A stretch of DNA of 64,000 nt, from IMG/VR virus record IMGVR_UViG_3300017991_005548, positions 62,001 to 126,000 of that record; one strand, 5' to 3'. The DNA comes from a virus. Positions 14,019 to 23,856 of this stretch are shown here, one piece after another. Both the position numbers and the translations under genes were made by a program. Positions within the stretch are counted from its first letter, which is position 1. The number at the start of each line of letters is the position of its first letter. Below the pieces are notes generated by a model. It worked only from the letters and a program-made list of their open reading frames with translations, was not told the DNA's origin and did not search any database.

Positions 14019-14360
14019 TTAGTCAGCCAAAACAACCAGCATGTGGTCATCATCAAAAATCTCAACATTATCTATGACAATATAGTGAGTATCTTGTTTG
14101 ATAAACTCTTCTAATAATTGAGAAGCGATGTGATGTAGTCCATCGTCAGTAATGAAATAGGAAAATTCCTGTATTGATCTCACTACATCAATTTCATCTG
14201 AGAATTGGATGAGAATTTGGAATAATTTCGGGACATCTTCATGAGAGATGTCGAATTCTTGAGTGAGATTTTTCGTTCTGACCCATTTTAGGAACTCAAC
14301 TTTGAAATTTTCGTCCCTTTTGTGTTTAAGTATGGTGACATGAGGCATTTTACCACTCAA
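14019..14360 (-). CDS. Unknown protein
   Basis: 113 residues, helical and acidic (DEIDVVRSIQEFSYFITDDG). It overlaps the FkbM-like methyltransferase gene upstream by 11 bp, so the two are coupled. Not recognised. Confidence 0.55.
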   Translation of the reverse strand: MSGKMPHVTILKHKRDENFKVEFLKWVRTKNLTQEFDISHEDVPKLFQILIQFSDEIDVVRSIQEFSYFITDDGLHHIASQLLEEFIKQDTHYIVIDNVEIFDDDHMLVVLAD

Positions 14361-14898
14361 TCGCTTTCGTAAACTTAACGTTGGTCTCTGATTTCAGTCT
14401 TTTCCGTAGTTTTGAAAAATCTTCTCTGCCAGTCCCAGGTCTTCTTTCATAATGATATTCCACAAACATCAAATCGACATAATGAATTGATCCTTCGTTT
14501 AGCATATGGTAGAGGATATCGTATTCAGCACCCTCTATATCCATTTTTACGACAATGTAGTCATCTGGAGAGAAATTATCTTTAATCCATTTGTCAAAAT
14601 CGATACACTCAATAGTTCGTTTCTTCTCTCTTCTTGGTTTACTTGGGTTAGGAAAGACACTATTGGCCTGACCATATACCCTTCCGCTTGCATAAAAAGA
14701 AATTTCGCCATCAAAAGTCCATAGTGCTTTATTAAAGAAGGTAATATTCTTCTTTTTCATCTCTTCATCGTGATTATCTGGCATTTTATTTGGGTCAAAT
14801 GCAAAGAATTCAAAAGAGTCATCGTATTCTGGCCTTTTTTTAAAAAGCCTAATACCTTTACCTCTATAATATCCACAATCTATAAAAATTTTTCTCAT
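14350..14898 (-). CDS. FkbM-family methyltransferase-like protein
   Basis: 182 residues. IFIDCGYYRGKGIRLF is the SAM-binding loop, FAFDPNKMP the acidic strand end, and VVKMDIEGAEYDILYHML the FkbM signature with the conserved Asp and Glu. These enzymes O-methylate sugars. It overlaps the glycosyltransferase gene by 4 bp, so the pair may decorate virion or host glycans. The protein is compact but complete. Confidence 0.8.
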   Translation of the reverse strand: MRKIFIDCGYYRGKGIRLFKKRPEYDDSFEFFAFDPNKMPDNHDEEMKKKNITFFNKALWTFDGEISFYASGRVYGQANSVFPNPSKPRREKKRTIECIDFDKWIKDNFSPDDYIVVKMDIEGAEYDILYHMLNEGSIHYVDLMFVEYHYERRPGTGREDFSKLRKRLKSETNVKFTKAIEW

Positions 14899-16304
14899 TG
14901 TTTCACCTCTACCTCATTATACAAAAGGTCTTTATATGCCCTCAAAAGCTTCAGTTTATTTTCTTTGCCTATTGTCCAGTTTGCATGAAACGTTTTTATT
15001 GGGTAATCGGGCAAAGGTATTTTACCTCCATCATAATGAACTTCATTTGTGACTCTCCATACGGAAAAATACTCTTTGGGAAGCTGACAGATTTTAAATT
15101 TAGTCTTCATTTTTTTTCGAAAAGTTCTCAAAGCATTATCCATGTTATCTTGGTCATCTCTACTGGAATCATAAACCTGTTCATAGTAATCAAAGAAACT
15201 CCGAACTCTATCGGTAACTCTTGCGGCGAACAAACCAGTACAATGTATGTAGTTAGAATCCATTTGAAACACCATATCACTACCCGTTAAATGTTTTTCA
15301 ATATCTTTGCGAATACTATTGAGAAATAGTACATCTACGTCTGAAAACAATACATAATCATTTTTTGATGACCTGAACTCTTCTATTATTTTTGAAGCTT
15401 TTAGCCGAGTAACATCAAACCACCCAGATTTATAATAGTCACCACATGAACCTTTTTGATCTATTTCAACAAATTTTAAGTCATATTCATTCGCCAGGAA
15501 TTTATCGAACGATGGTTTGAAGAAATTTTTATAATAATCTAAATGTGATTTTGATGCAACGGCGAATAATATAGGTTTTATTATCTCTCCATCTGAGGTC
15601 CTCCTAAAAACGATCCTATGACGGTCCAAGATGCCCTGAGTTCTATACTTTTTGCCACAAATATCCTCTTTAATCAATGCCGCTGGCCCTTTATACGAAT
15701 CGCTCAGCCCTCTATAGTTTCTTATATTGGAAGCATGATGGTGTATGGCTTTAATATGTGGGTAACCGTTTTTCATTTCTAAACCAGCGAACTGCGCCTC
15801 ATATGCAAAGGAACTTTCGCAGTTTCCTTTACCAAGAAGAAAGTCACAATCGAATTTTATCATGGGAGTCTTAAAAGCCCATGCGTCATGAGAATATCTA
15901 GGGTCAACTCGGAAAAGTGAACCTTCTGGAGTTCGATAGTTTTTGGGGCTGGAAATTTTACCGTTTTTTAACATGTCATGTCTAGTGATAACAACAATCA
16001 GATTATTCCAATCCATTTTTTCAAGAAAGTTTAGTGATTGATCAAAGAAGATGTCATTATTTGCTAACAGGAAGATGTCATTTGTACCCATTTCGTTAGC
16101 GAACTTGATAGCATCAGAATATTGCAACCTTTGGCCTATAATTATTTGACATATCTTGTCTGAGCTAAAGGAATATTTTGTTTCATTTAGCAAATATATC
16201 TTTGATATAAATGGATTATCAACATTTCGTTGCAATGTCTCGTCAATTTCTTTTTGACGATCAGGATCTTTATCCACATAGTATTGGCAAATGAGATTAA
16301 TCAT
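14895..16304 (-). CDS. Two-domain glycosyltransferase
   Basis: 469 residues. The N-terminal half (ICQYYVDKDPDRQKEIDETL, DIFLLANNDIFF) is a GT-A-like domain with a ND-x-x-F acceptor of the nucleotide-sugar type. The C-terminal half, from about residue 240, carries FSDVDVLFLNSI with a DxD metal site, GLFAARVTDRV, and TFHANWTIG, resembling nucleotide-diphospho-sugar transferases of the GT77 type. Fusion of two transferases suggests synthesis of a short glycan, completed by the coupled methyltransferase. Target unknown. Confidence 0.75.
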   Translation of the reverse strand: MINLICQYYVDKDPDRQKEIDETLQRNVDNPFISKIYLLNETKYSFSSDKICQIIIGQRLQYSDAIKFANEMGTNDIFLLANNDIFFDQSLNFLEKMDWNNLIVVITRHDMLKNGKISSPKNYRTPEGSLFRVDPRYSHDAWAFKTPMIKFDCDFLLGKGNCESSFAYEAQFAGLEMKNGYPHIKAIHHHASNIRNYRGLSDSYKGPAALIKEDICGKKYRTQGILDRHRIVFRRTSDGEIIKPILFAVASKSHLDYYKNFFKPSFDKFLANEYDLKFVEIDQKGSCGDYYKSGWFDVTRLKASKIIEEFRSSKNDYVLFSDVDVLFLNSIRKDIEKHLTGSDMVFQMDSNYIHCTGLFAARVTDRVRSFFDYYEQVYDSSRDDQDNMDNALRTFRKKMKTKFKICQLPKEYFSVWRVTNEVHYDGGKIPLPDYPIKTFHANWTIGKENKLKLLRAYKDLLYNEVEVKQ

Positions 16305-16406
16305 ACGTTTTTATTCAAAACTGGATGCAGTTCTTCCTATTGTGTTTGGTAGGGTTTCCGGTTTTGGGAAGAGAATTATTTGTGAGGATTAAATAGAGTT
16401 TGAATT

Positions 16407-17366
16407 ATGGCAGATAAAATATTTGATGATTATCATGGACCATCTATTAAAATAAATGGAGTTTGCTATAAGTGGATAGGCGAAACAACTGCTTCAAAGA
16501 ATGCAGAACCATCTGATATTGGTGGTTTTTATGATTCCTGTTTAGAATGTAATTTAGAATCAAGTTCTTCAAGTTCTGAGGGTCCACCTGCGCAACGGTC
16601 AGTAAGGCTTGGACCGTCGCAAACTGGCTGGGGTGGTTATCTGGGATACTCAGGAGGGATTATTTCCCCATATGACGAGCCAGACGATTTGAGCGGCCAG
16701 CAGGTTGCATATTCTATTTGGCTTAAGGTTGATGGAGGGGTTGGGTATGTAATGAGTGAGTTCGACAGTAGCTCTAATTTTGTCAATGGGATATACGGTG
16801 CTGGTAACGGTTGGGGGCCGAGATGGGCATGGCCAGGAAATCTTGATAGCGGTATTGGCGGAATCGCTGATAATCTGCCAGGGAACTGGAAACACGTTTT
16901 CTGTGGGTTTTTGCCAGACCAACCCCCAGATGTAGACAACAACGCACGAAAAGTCTATCTATGGGAAGATGGTGTCCGAAAAACCCGACCTGCACATCAG
17001 TATTTTGGGGATGACCAACCTGAAGCCGCCAACTCCTACTTGGGAAATTGGGGAGGAAAAGTGATAGCGTGTTGTTTTGGTGTTTGGAAGTTCGCCACTC
17101 AATTGACACTGTCTGAGATGGATGACATGGCGAGTTATCTCCGAAACAGTGGTGACGCTTTCTTATATGAGGACATGGTTTCAGATGGCGGTTCAGATTT
17201 ACATCTAACTGATTTAGTCCACTTTTACAATCTGAATGAGTATAGTGATGGAAGTACTGCGGTAACAAGAGAAGATAAGGTTGGAAACAAAGATTATATT
17301 GCATATGAGGGAGGTGGGTCTATAGAAGGCTATCCAGTATCTTCAACCGACTTCCCATCATCTTAA
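16407..17366 (+). CDS. Modular adhesin/tail-fibre-like protein 1 with LamG-like domain
   Basis: 319 residues. The N-terminal module of about 50 residues (IFDDYHGPSIKINGVCYKWI, then CxxC as SCLEC) is shared by six genes in this block. It is followed by a poly-Ser linker and a C-terminal lectin-like domain of LamG/concanavalin shape (YSIWLKVDGGVGYVMSEF, ACCFGVWKFATQLTLSEMDD, VHFYNLNEYSDG). First gene of the plus-strand block. The shared module probably docks onto the virion and the variable domain binds the host surface; both are inference. Confidence 0.65.
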   Translation: MADKIFDDYHGPSIKINGVCYKWIGETTASKNAEPSDIGGFYDSCLECNLESSSSSSEGPPAQRSVRLGPSQTGWGGYLGYSGGIISPYDEPDDLSGQQVAYSIWLKVDGGVGYVMSEFDSSSNFVNGIYGAGNGWGPRWAWPGNLDSGIGGIADNLPGNWKHVFCGFLPDQPPDVDNNARKVYLWEDGVRKTRPAHQYFGDDQPEAANSYLGNWGGKVIACCFGVWKFATQLTLSEMDDMASYLRNSGDAFLYEDMVSDGGSDLHLTDLVHFYNLNEYSDGSTAVTREDKVGNKDYIAYEGGGSIEGYPVSSTDFPSS

Positions 17367-17376
17367 GGAGTAAATC

Positions 17377-18690
17377 ATGGCAAACAGAATATTTGACGAT
17401 TATCAGGGACCATCTGTAAAAGTAAATGGTGTCTGTTATAAATTTATAGGAGAAACAACTTCTTCTGTAAATTCATACCCAACTCAAATCCAAGGAACTT
17501 TTGACTCTTGCCTAGAGTGTGCTTTAGAAAGTTCATCTTCTGAAAGTACTGTATCTTCGTCTTCAGAATCATTTGATAATGTAAGTACATCTTCAGAATC
17601 AATCAACAATAATTCATCTTCAAGTTCATATATTTGTGAGAACGCAGAAGTTAATCAAGTTGTTCCAGCTTTTAATCAAATAACAATTACACCTCCAACT
17701 TTATGGAGTTCTCAGTTCCCAACAGGTAAAGTTTGTGTTGATGAAACTCATGAAGGAAATTATGAAAACCATGGTGCAGTTGATTTAATCACTTTTGATA
17801 ATGAGGGAGCGGCAAGTACTTTTTCTTCTGGACAATCCATTCAAGTGTGTGAGGGACCATGCCCTCCTGTTTCCAGTAGTTCAAGTTCTGAAGGATATTC
17901 TGAATCAAGTTCTTCAAGTTATGTTCCACCTGATTTAACAGGAAGGTCGATATATGTGGGCAACGGCAACTCTCTTACCCAATTAGATCCAGTTGTTGGA
18001 GATCTTTTGGAAGATCCAGCTACTCAAGGAAATCAAATCGTCTGGGGTGGATGGTTCCAAGGGTTACAGGGTTCAAGTGGAGCATATTGGTTTTGGATAG
18101 AGAATGAATGGAGATTAGGAAAAGATGTCGCTGGAAACTCTCAATCATATGTTCGTTTAAATGGAGAGTGGCAATGGTCAAGACCTGCAAGTGGCCCCGC
18201 AAGAGGTGGTTGGCAACACTTAATGTGGTCATGGACCCCTTATTCCAATGAAGATGGTGGAATAGCTCAATATGCTTCTTATTGGAATGGGCTTGCATGG
18301 ACCCCATATAGAACTTTTAATGGAACTTTCTCATTCACGAATCCTGGTGGAGGAACAATATTCTATGATACAGAACCCAATTTTGGGATAAGGGCTACTG
18401 GTGTAGGAGTTTGGTCATTTCCTTATGAAAGTCAAATGACCAGAGCACAGATAGCCTCTTGGTGTACTAGTATGAAAAACGATTATACAACTATAAATTA
18501 CTATAATATGAATGAAGCAACTTACAAGAAAAGCAATATTATTCATTTTTGGAATTTTAACGAACCTAGTGATGGAAGTTCTCCAGTAACAAGATATGAT
18601 GTTGTAGGAGAAAAACATTGGACAGATAATGACAATGGTAGTGGATATGTAACTAGTGCTACAGTAATCCCAACAGAAGTTCCATCTTAA
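17377..18690 (+). CDS. Modular adhesin-like protein 2
   Basis: 437 residues. The shared N-terminal module is followed by Ser/Glu-rich linkers (SSSSESTVSSSSESF), a middle beta domain (QVVPAFNQITITPPTLWSSQ, ending VCEGPCP) found again in three other members, a second Ser linker and a LamG-like C-terminus (IVWGGWFQGLQGSSGAYWFW). The ribosome-binding site AAGGAG is part of a conserved intergenic sequence before each member. Same inferred role as protein 1. Confidence 0.65.
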   Translation: MANRIFDDYQGPSVKVNGVCYKFIGETTSSVNSYPTQIQGTFDSCLECALESSSSESTVSSSSESFDNVSTSSESINNNSSSSSYICENAEVNQVVPAFNQITITPPTLWSSQFPTGKVCVDETHEGNYENHGAVDLITFDNEGAASTFSSGQSIQVCEGPCPPVSSSSSSEGYSESSSSSYVPPDLTGRSIYVGNGNSLTQLDPVVGDLLEDPATQGNQIVWGGWFQGLQGSSGAYWFWIENEWRLGKDVAGNSQSYVRLNGEWQWSRPASGPARGGWQHLMWSWTPYSNEDGGIAQYASYWNGLAWTPYRTFNGTFSFTNPGGGTIFYDTEPNFGIRATGVGVWSFPYESQMTRAQIASWCTSMKNDYTTINYYNMNEATYKKSNIIHFWNFNEPSDGSSPVTRYDVVGEKHWTDNDNGSGYVTSATVIPTEVPS

Positions 18691-18700
18691 GGGGTAAATT

Positions 18701-20044
18701 ATGGCTAACAGAATATTTGATGACTATCAAGGAGCATCCGTTAAAATAAACGGCATTTGCTACAAATTTATAGGGGAAACTACACGTTCTGTAAATTCTC
18801 AACCTCAAGAAATTGAAGAAACTTATGATAGTTGTTTAGCTTGTGCTATTGAGTCAAGTTCATCAGAAAGTACTCAGTCTTCCAGTTCAGAATCAATTGG
18901 AAATACTAGTTCATCTTCTGAATCATTTGGTAATGAGTCATCTTCAAGCTCTCAACCATGTGTTGATTGCGAGATATCTATTATTTCAATTGCGGGGAAT
19001 AAATTGTGGATTTCTCCTCCAACAATTTTTATCTCTGGAACGATCCCCTCACCTAGCCCAGTTTGTGTTGATGATATTTATGAAGCAAATTATAGAAACA
19101 TGGGAAATGAAGATGAGATTGAATTTGTAGGTGCTGGAGTGGCGAGTAAATTTTCTGTTGGACAAATTATTGAAGTTTGCGAAGGTAATTGTGTTGGAAC
19201 TAGTTCTTCAAGCTCTGAAGGATATTCTGAATCAAGTTCTTCAAGTTATGAGCCACCTGCACAACGTAGCGTCAATGTTGTAAGAACGGATGGCTCTACA
19301 GTCAATCGTGGCAGGATTATATATGATGGTGGACCACTCGCATCACCGACAGAACATTGGACACAGCAAGGAACGCAGAAGATCTATTCAATATGGTCTC
19401 GCTGGACTTACGTATCCAATGTTTGGAACTACACAGAAAGCGGCTCAGCCCCTTTAGTCAATTTTGGGACTGGAAACTTCTCAGCCCGTCAGATGCGCGT
19501 TGGCTTAGCCAACCTTACGATGTATAACTCAGTAAGGATAAGTGGTGATAATAGTTTCCAGTGGTATCATGCTCTTTATGCATGGACACCAATAGGCGTT
19601 TGGCATGATGACTACATGTTGGCCTACCGTGATGGCAATGTAGGCTTCAAGTTCCCAGACAGCAGAAATACAGAACTTACATCTCCTGCCGCTACTACGT
19701 GTATATTGGGGGCAGGAGGAGGACCTAGTCACTACTGTTGTATGGGCATGTGGGACTTTCCATATGGTGATCACCTTTCTAAGGCAGAAGTTCAGGCTTT
19801 AGCTGTTTACCTTTATAATGGCGGCACTGCATTACAATATGAGAATCTGAGTGATGTTCCAGCGTATTTAGACAACATGACACATTTCTGGAATTTAAAT
19901 GAGTATTCTGATGGCACATCGCCTGTGACTTACGAAGATAAAGTTGGAAATGCCGACTTCATAGGTGACCTATCGCCAGCATCCCCTGAGTATGGCCCCT
20001 TTAGCACCTACCCGATATCAACAACAGACTTCCCATCATCTTAA
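18701..20044 (+). CDS. Modular adhesin-like protein 3
   Basis: 447 residues with the full architecture: shared N-module, Ser linker, middle domain with VCVDDIYEANYRNMG, Ser linker, and a LamG-like C-terminal domain (SIWSRWTYVSNVWNYTESGS, CCMGMWDFPYGDHLSKAEVQ). The C-terminus HFWNLNEYSDGTSPVTYEDK closely resembles that of protein 1. The terminal domain is less A/T-rich than the N-module, which hints at domain swapping. Confidence 0.65.
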   Translation: MANRIFDDYQGASVKINGICYKFIGETTRSVNSQPQEIEETYDSCLACAIESSSSESTQSSSSESIGNTSSSSESFGNESSSSSQPCVDCEISIISIAGNKLWISPPTIFISGTIPSPSPVCVDDIYEANYRNMGNEDEIEFVGAGVASKFSVGQIIEVCEGNCVGTSSSSSEGYSESSSSSYEPPAQRSVNVVRTDGSTVNRGRIIYDGGPLASPTEHWTQQGTQKIYSIWSRWTYVSNVWNYTESGSAPLVNFGTGNFSARQMRVGLANLTMYNSVRISGDNSFQWYHALYAWTPIGVWHDDYMLAYRDGNVGFKFPDSRNTELTSPAATTCILGAGGGPSHYCCMGMWDFPYGDHLSKAEVQALAVYLYNGGTALQYENLSDVPAYLDNMTHFWNLNEYSDGTSPVTYEDKVGNADFIGDLSPASPEYGPFSTYPISTTDFPSS

Positions 20045-20073
20045 GGAATAAATTATGACAAAAGGAATAAATT

Positions 20074-20766
20074 ATGGCTAACAAAATATTTGATGATTAC
20101 CAAGGGCCATCTATTAAAATAAATGGAGTGTGCTACAAGTTTATAGGTGAAACTACAGAACCCTTCGACTCTAACCCAAGTGAAATTGAAGGAGAATTTG
20201 ACTCATGCCTTGCTTGTGCTTTAGAATCTAGTTCTTCAAATTCATCTGAAAGTATAGGTAACTTTTCAACATCAAGTTCAAGTAGCTCAAGCGAAGTGCC
20301 TGTTGTTCTTGGAAATGGAGAAACAGTAGATGTTGATGAAGTCCTTGGTGCAGGACATTATGGAAGGGTTCAAATCACTTATACTGGAGATCCTACTCCA
20401 CCCAACGCCGCTGGTGTTGTGACAGTAAACAATGTCAGCTACAACATAGCCAATGAAGATCCTGATTTTGCTTGGGATTACGACGATGCACAAAATGGTA
20501 GGCATGTGTTCACAGTTATTGGAGAGACTATCCACAGAACGGCTGATGGTAAAGAGTTTTCGGTAACTTGGGATGGTACTGGTAGTATAATCTTTACGGT
20601 AGATGTTGAAGACATTAACAAGTCAAGCAGTAGCTCAAGTTCTTCAAGTTTTGATGATTTTAAAGCGTGGAATGATTTCGCTACTGATGGGCCAAAACCT
20701 AAGACTTGGGCAGACATGAGTAATAGTGGTGACTATCCAAGAACCTGGTCTGAACTACAAAGTTAA
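20074..20766 (+). CDS. Modular adhesin-like protein 4 (short)
   Basis: 230 residues: shared N-module, Ser linker, a beta domain of about 110 residues without the middle domain, and a second Ser linker before a short Trp-rich tail (DFKAWNDFATDGPKPKTWAD). About 30 bp before the start there is a partial duplicate of the intergenic ribosome-binding-site sequence. Confidence 0.6.
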   Translation: MANKIFDDYQGPSIKINGVCYKFIGETTEPFDSNPSEIEGEFDSCLACALESSSSNSSESIGNFSTSSSSSSSEVPVVLGNGETVDVDEVLGAGHYGRVQITYTGDPTPPNAAGVVTVNNVSYNIANEDPDFAWDYDDAQNGRHVFTVIGETIHRTADGKEFSVTWDGTGSIIFTVDVEDINKSSSSSSSSSFDDFKAWNDFATDGPKPKTWADMSNSGDYPRTWSELQS

Positions 20767-20775
20767 GGAGTAAAA

Positions 20776-21480
20776 ATGGCACAAATATTAGATACAGATT
20801 ATGTTGGTGATAGTTTAGATAAACTATTATTGAATTCAAATACAACAGTAAATTTAACAAGTTCTCAAACTGCTACTCAAATACAAGCTGAGATTAATGC
20901 ACAACCTAAGAATTTGAATGGTTACGACCTGACATTTCAGTTTGCAGATGGGACTTATGCGCTGGATGCGGCATTGACGTTTAAGGGATTCCATGGTGGG
21001 ACATTTAAAATATATGGTAATGCTTCTGATAATAGTCTATCAACTTCGAAATCGGTTGATTTAACTTTCAACAACAACACTAGCGGGATAATTGTGGACT
21101 CATGTTCGCGAGTAGAAATCTACTACTGTGATATCAGTCATAACACAGATGTTAATACAACATATGGTGTGCATGCTACAGATATCCCAGATATATATGT
21201 CAGGTATTGTTACATTCATGGGAACAGCAATGTTCGTGGCTCAAATGCTCAGTTTTTACGATCACTCGGCGTATTTCGTGATAACTATGTCAGCAACGTT
21301 CAGTATGCCTTATTTGTAGCAAATTCAGCAACAATATACTGTCAAAATTGTGACGATACTGGAACTCAGCCTGCGTATGGTTTGTATTCAGTCGGAGCTT
21401 CAACAATTGGAAAAAACGGTACTCAACCATCTGGAAGCACCGCCAATGAAAGTTCTGCATCTGGCGGCGTAATCCGATAA
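20776..21480 (+). CDS. Beta-helix-like repeat protein A
   Basis: 234 residues. It starts MAQILDTDYVGDSLDKLLLN and ends GTQPSGSTANESSASGGVIR, both shared with three full-length neighbours. The middle has short beta-strand repeats ending in small residues (GVHATDIPDIYVRYCYIHGN), typical of a right-handed parallel beta-helix. N- and C-terminal blocks are conserved while the middle varies, as in receptor-binding or depolymerase-like spikes. Confidence 0.65.
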   Translation: MAQILDTDYVGDSLDKLLLNSNTTVNLTSSQTATQIQAEINAQPKNLNGYDLTFQFADGTYALDAALTFKGFHGGTFKIYGNASDNSLSTSKSVDLTFNNNTSGIIVDSCSRVEIYYCDISHNTDVNTTYGVHATDIPDIYVRYCYIHGNSNVRGSNAQFLRSLGVFRDNYVSNVQYALFVANSATIYCQNCDDTGTQPAYGLYSVGASTIGKNGTQPSGSTANESSASGGVIR

Positions 21481-21498
21481 ATAAGGAGATTTTTTCAA

Positions 21499-22200
21499 AT
21501 GGCAGTTATACAAGATAGTGATTATGTTGGAGATTCATTGGGGAAGTTGTTGTTAAATGAGAATACTACAGTAAATCTCAATTCTTCAATGAGTGCTAGT
21601 GAAATTCAGGGGTTAATTGATGGTCAGCCTAAGAATTTGAATGGATTTAATTTAAATTTTCAATTTGGTGATGGAACATATACGTTGGATAGTCAGCTTT
21701 TATTTACTGGATTTTTTGGAGGAACTGTTCGTGCATATGGTAACTCATCTGACAATTCTTTGAGTACCAGTAAGAATGTAGTGCTTAACTTCAACAGCAA
21801 TTCAGAAGGTGTTATTGCAAGTAAATGTATGGATTTTGATGTTCGATATATGGAAATCTCAGTACAATCAAGTTCCAATTTTCGCAGATGCACTTATGGG
21901 ATTGCTTGTCCTAGATTCAATGTTTTGTATTGTTATTTGCGAGGGAATTCTACATCTTTAGGTGCCTCAATATATGTAAGTCATGGCACATCATATACTT
22001 CAGGCAACTATGTGTCGAATATCCAGAATGGTATTTATGCGGGTTGGTGTTCGAAAATTGGCAGTGATGGGAATGATGATACAGGTACTCAACCAGCATA
22101 TGGGTTGTATGCTCTTGGTGGTGGTGTTATAGCAAAAAATGGGACACAGCCTTCAGGTAGCACAAATGAAGGAACAGCAACTGGTGGGGAGATTCGATAA
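21499..22200 (+). CDS. Beta-helix-like repeat protein B
   Basis: 233 residues, same plan as protein A: conserved head (QDSDYVGDSLGKLLLNENTT), variable beta-helix-like centre, conserved tail (GTQPSGSTNEGTATGGEIR). Its last base is the first base of the next gene's ATG (ATAATG), so the cassette is translationally coupled. Confidence 0.65.
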   Translation: MAVIQDSDYVGDSLGKLLLNENTTVNLNSSMSASEIQGLIDGQPKNLNGFNLNFQFGDGTYTLDSQLLFTGFFGGTVRAYGNSSDNSLSTSKNVVLNFNSNSEGVIASKCMDFDVRYMEISVQSSSNFRRCTYGIACPRFNVLYCYLRGNSTSLGASIYVSHGTSYTSGNYVSNIQNGIYAGWCSKIGSDGNDDTGTQPAYGLYALGGGVIAKNGTQPSGSTNEGTATGGEIR

Positions 22201-22898
22201 TGGCTACAATTTCAGAAAGTGATTATGTAGGGGATTCGTTAAGTAAGTTGCTCTTAAATGAGAATACAACAGTAAATTTAAATAGTTCGATGAGTGCTAC
22301 TCAAATACAAGCAGAGATAGATGCTCAACCTAAGAATTTGAATGGTTTTGATTTAACGTTCAAGTTTGCGGATGGTACATACACGCTGGCTTCTGGTTTG
22401 ACTTTTAGCGGATTTCATGGGGGGCAAACACTCATCAACGGAAATGCTTCTGACAATACCCTGTCTACCACCAAATCTGTATTTTTGGATGCAGATGGTG
22501 CTACTGGGGAGAATGCTATTACAGTTGAAGAGTGTGACCTCGTTTACATCCAGTACTTAAAAATAGAATTTGATAGTGCTACTGGTAGGGGCGTTAGGCT
22601 AAGGTCTTCGAATTTCTATGTTGATGCGTGTTACATTTTAGGAGATAGCACATCAAATGGTGAATGCATACAGGCTGATTATGGCGCAGGAGCGGTAAGG
22701 CGTTGCTATTTAAGTAACGCGGAAAATGGAATCAGGGCAACTTATGGATCTTGTGGATCAATTGACAACGATGATACAGGTACGGCTCCAGCATACGGTT
22801 TATATGCCTTGTATGGAGCAACGATTGGGAAAAGTGGTACGCAACCCTCTGGATCGACTGCAAACGAGCAAGCTTTCGGTGGCGGCGCAATCCGATAA
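22200..22898 (+). CDS. Beta-helix-like repeat protein C
   Basis: 232 residues, same plan as A and B with head ESDYVGDSLSKLLLNENTTV and tail GTQPSGSTANEQAFGGGAIR. The centre differs in sequence, as expected if the exposed spike face is diversifying. Confidence 0.65.
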   Translation: MATISESDYVGDSLSKLLLNENTTVNLNSSMSATQIQAEIDAQPKNLNGFDLTFKFADGTYTLASGLTFSGFHGGQTLINGNASDNTLSTTKSVFLDADGATGENAITVEECDLVYIQYLKIEFDSATGRGVRLRSSNFYVDACYILGDSTSNGECIQADYGAGAVRRCYLSNAENGIRATYGSCGSIDNDDTGTAPAYGLYALYGATIGKSGTQPSGSTANEQAFGGGAIR

Positions 22899-22916
22899 AT
22901 TTAAGGAGATTTTCAA

Positions 22917-23024
22917 ATGGCACAAATATTAGATACAGATTATGTAGGTGATAGTTTAGACAAATTGTTATTGAATCCGAATACAACAGTAAAAGGAACA
23001 GCAACTGGAGGAGTAATAAGATAA
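22917..23024 (+). pseudogene. Internal-deletion derivative of the beta-helix gene family (35 aa)
   Basis: An in-frame ORF with AAGGAG ribosome-binding site. It joins the family head (MAQILDTDYVGDSLDKLLLN) directly to the family tail (GTATGGVIR), losing about 200 residues. This is what recombination between head and tail of neighbouring genes would leave. It may be a remnant or a cassette slot. Confidence 0.75.
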
Positions 23025-23746
23025 TGGGTGGACCAAATATTCAAACAAGCGATTATGTAGGTGATAGTCTTGATAAGTTGATCCTTTCAAATAACAAGAC
23101 TGTCAATCTCGACAACTCAATGAGTACAAGTGAGATTCTGGCGTTAGTGAATGATCAACCTCGCAATCTTAATGGCTACACTCTGACGTTTCAGTTTGCA
23201 GATGGCACCTACAATTTGAGCAATACATTGGACTTCCGAGGGTTTCATGGCGGAACTTTGTATATCCATGGGAATACAAGTGAAACTGATGCAACCGTTA
23301 AGCATACTACTCAGCAAGTCCATCTTAATGGCGCTTCAGTTGATGGGAATGTCATATTTGTATTTAGTTGTCAAAGTTACATCCAGATAAGGAATTTGAA
23401 GGTAACAGTTAAGGATTACAACAATGCAGGTGGGATCGTTGTACAAGGCTGTTGTCAAATTTTCATCCAATACAATTATGTTGTTGGTAGTGGGAAGTCA
23501 AATGCGAGGGCGGCAATTAGAGTTGATACATCGATTGGTGGAGTTTATTCGAATTATGTGAGCAATATTCCTTATGGGATTGATTGTAATTTCGGAAAAA
23601 TTTATTCTTATGACAATGATGACACTGGGACTCAACCTAACTATGGGCTGTTAGCTGGCTCTGGTGCAACAATTGGAAAAGGAAGTACTCAACCAACTGG
23701 TTCAATATCCAATGAAACAACAGGAAATGGAGCAGTGATAAGATAA
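23024..23746 (+). CDS. Beta-helix-like repeat protein D
   Basis: 240 residues with head QTSDYVGDSLDKLILSNNKT and tail GSTQPTGSISNETTGNGAVIR shortened here in description. The start overlaps the deletion derivative's stop (ATAATG) and its own stop overlaps the next ATG. Same inferred spike role. Confidence 0.65.
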   Translation: MGGPNIQTSDYVGDSLDKLILSNNKTVNLDNSMSTSEILALVNDQPRNLNGYTLTFQFADGTYNLSNTLDFRGFHGGTLYIHGNTSETDATVKHTTQQVHLNGASVDGNVIFVFSCQSYIQIRNLKVTVKDYNNAGGIVVQGCCQIFIQYNYVVGSGKSNARAAIRVDTSIGGVYSNYVSNIPYGIDCNFGKIYSYDNDDTGTQPNYGLLAGSGATIGKGSTQPTGSISNETTGNGAVIR

Positions 23747-23856
23747 TGACACAGATATTAGATACAGATTACGTTGGTGATAGTTTAGATAAGTTGTTAT
23801 TGAATTCAAATACAACAGTCAATTTAACATTAAAAGCAAAAAGGGAAAAGACATGA
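23746..23856 (+). pseudogene. Truncated head of the beta-helix gene family (36 aa)
   Basis: Starts MTQILDTDYVGDSLDKLLLN like the full genes, then diverges after residue 28 (LKAKREKT) and stops. The break provides the ribosome-binding site AAGGG for the gene at 23853. It marks the 3' boundary of the beta-helix cassette array. Confidence 0.7.

Noticed and set aside
16637-17304. Minus-strand ORFs opposite adhesin 1
   Set aside because: Shadows of the plus-strand gene with unnatural composition.
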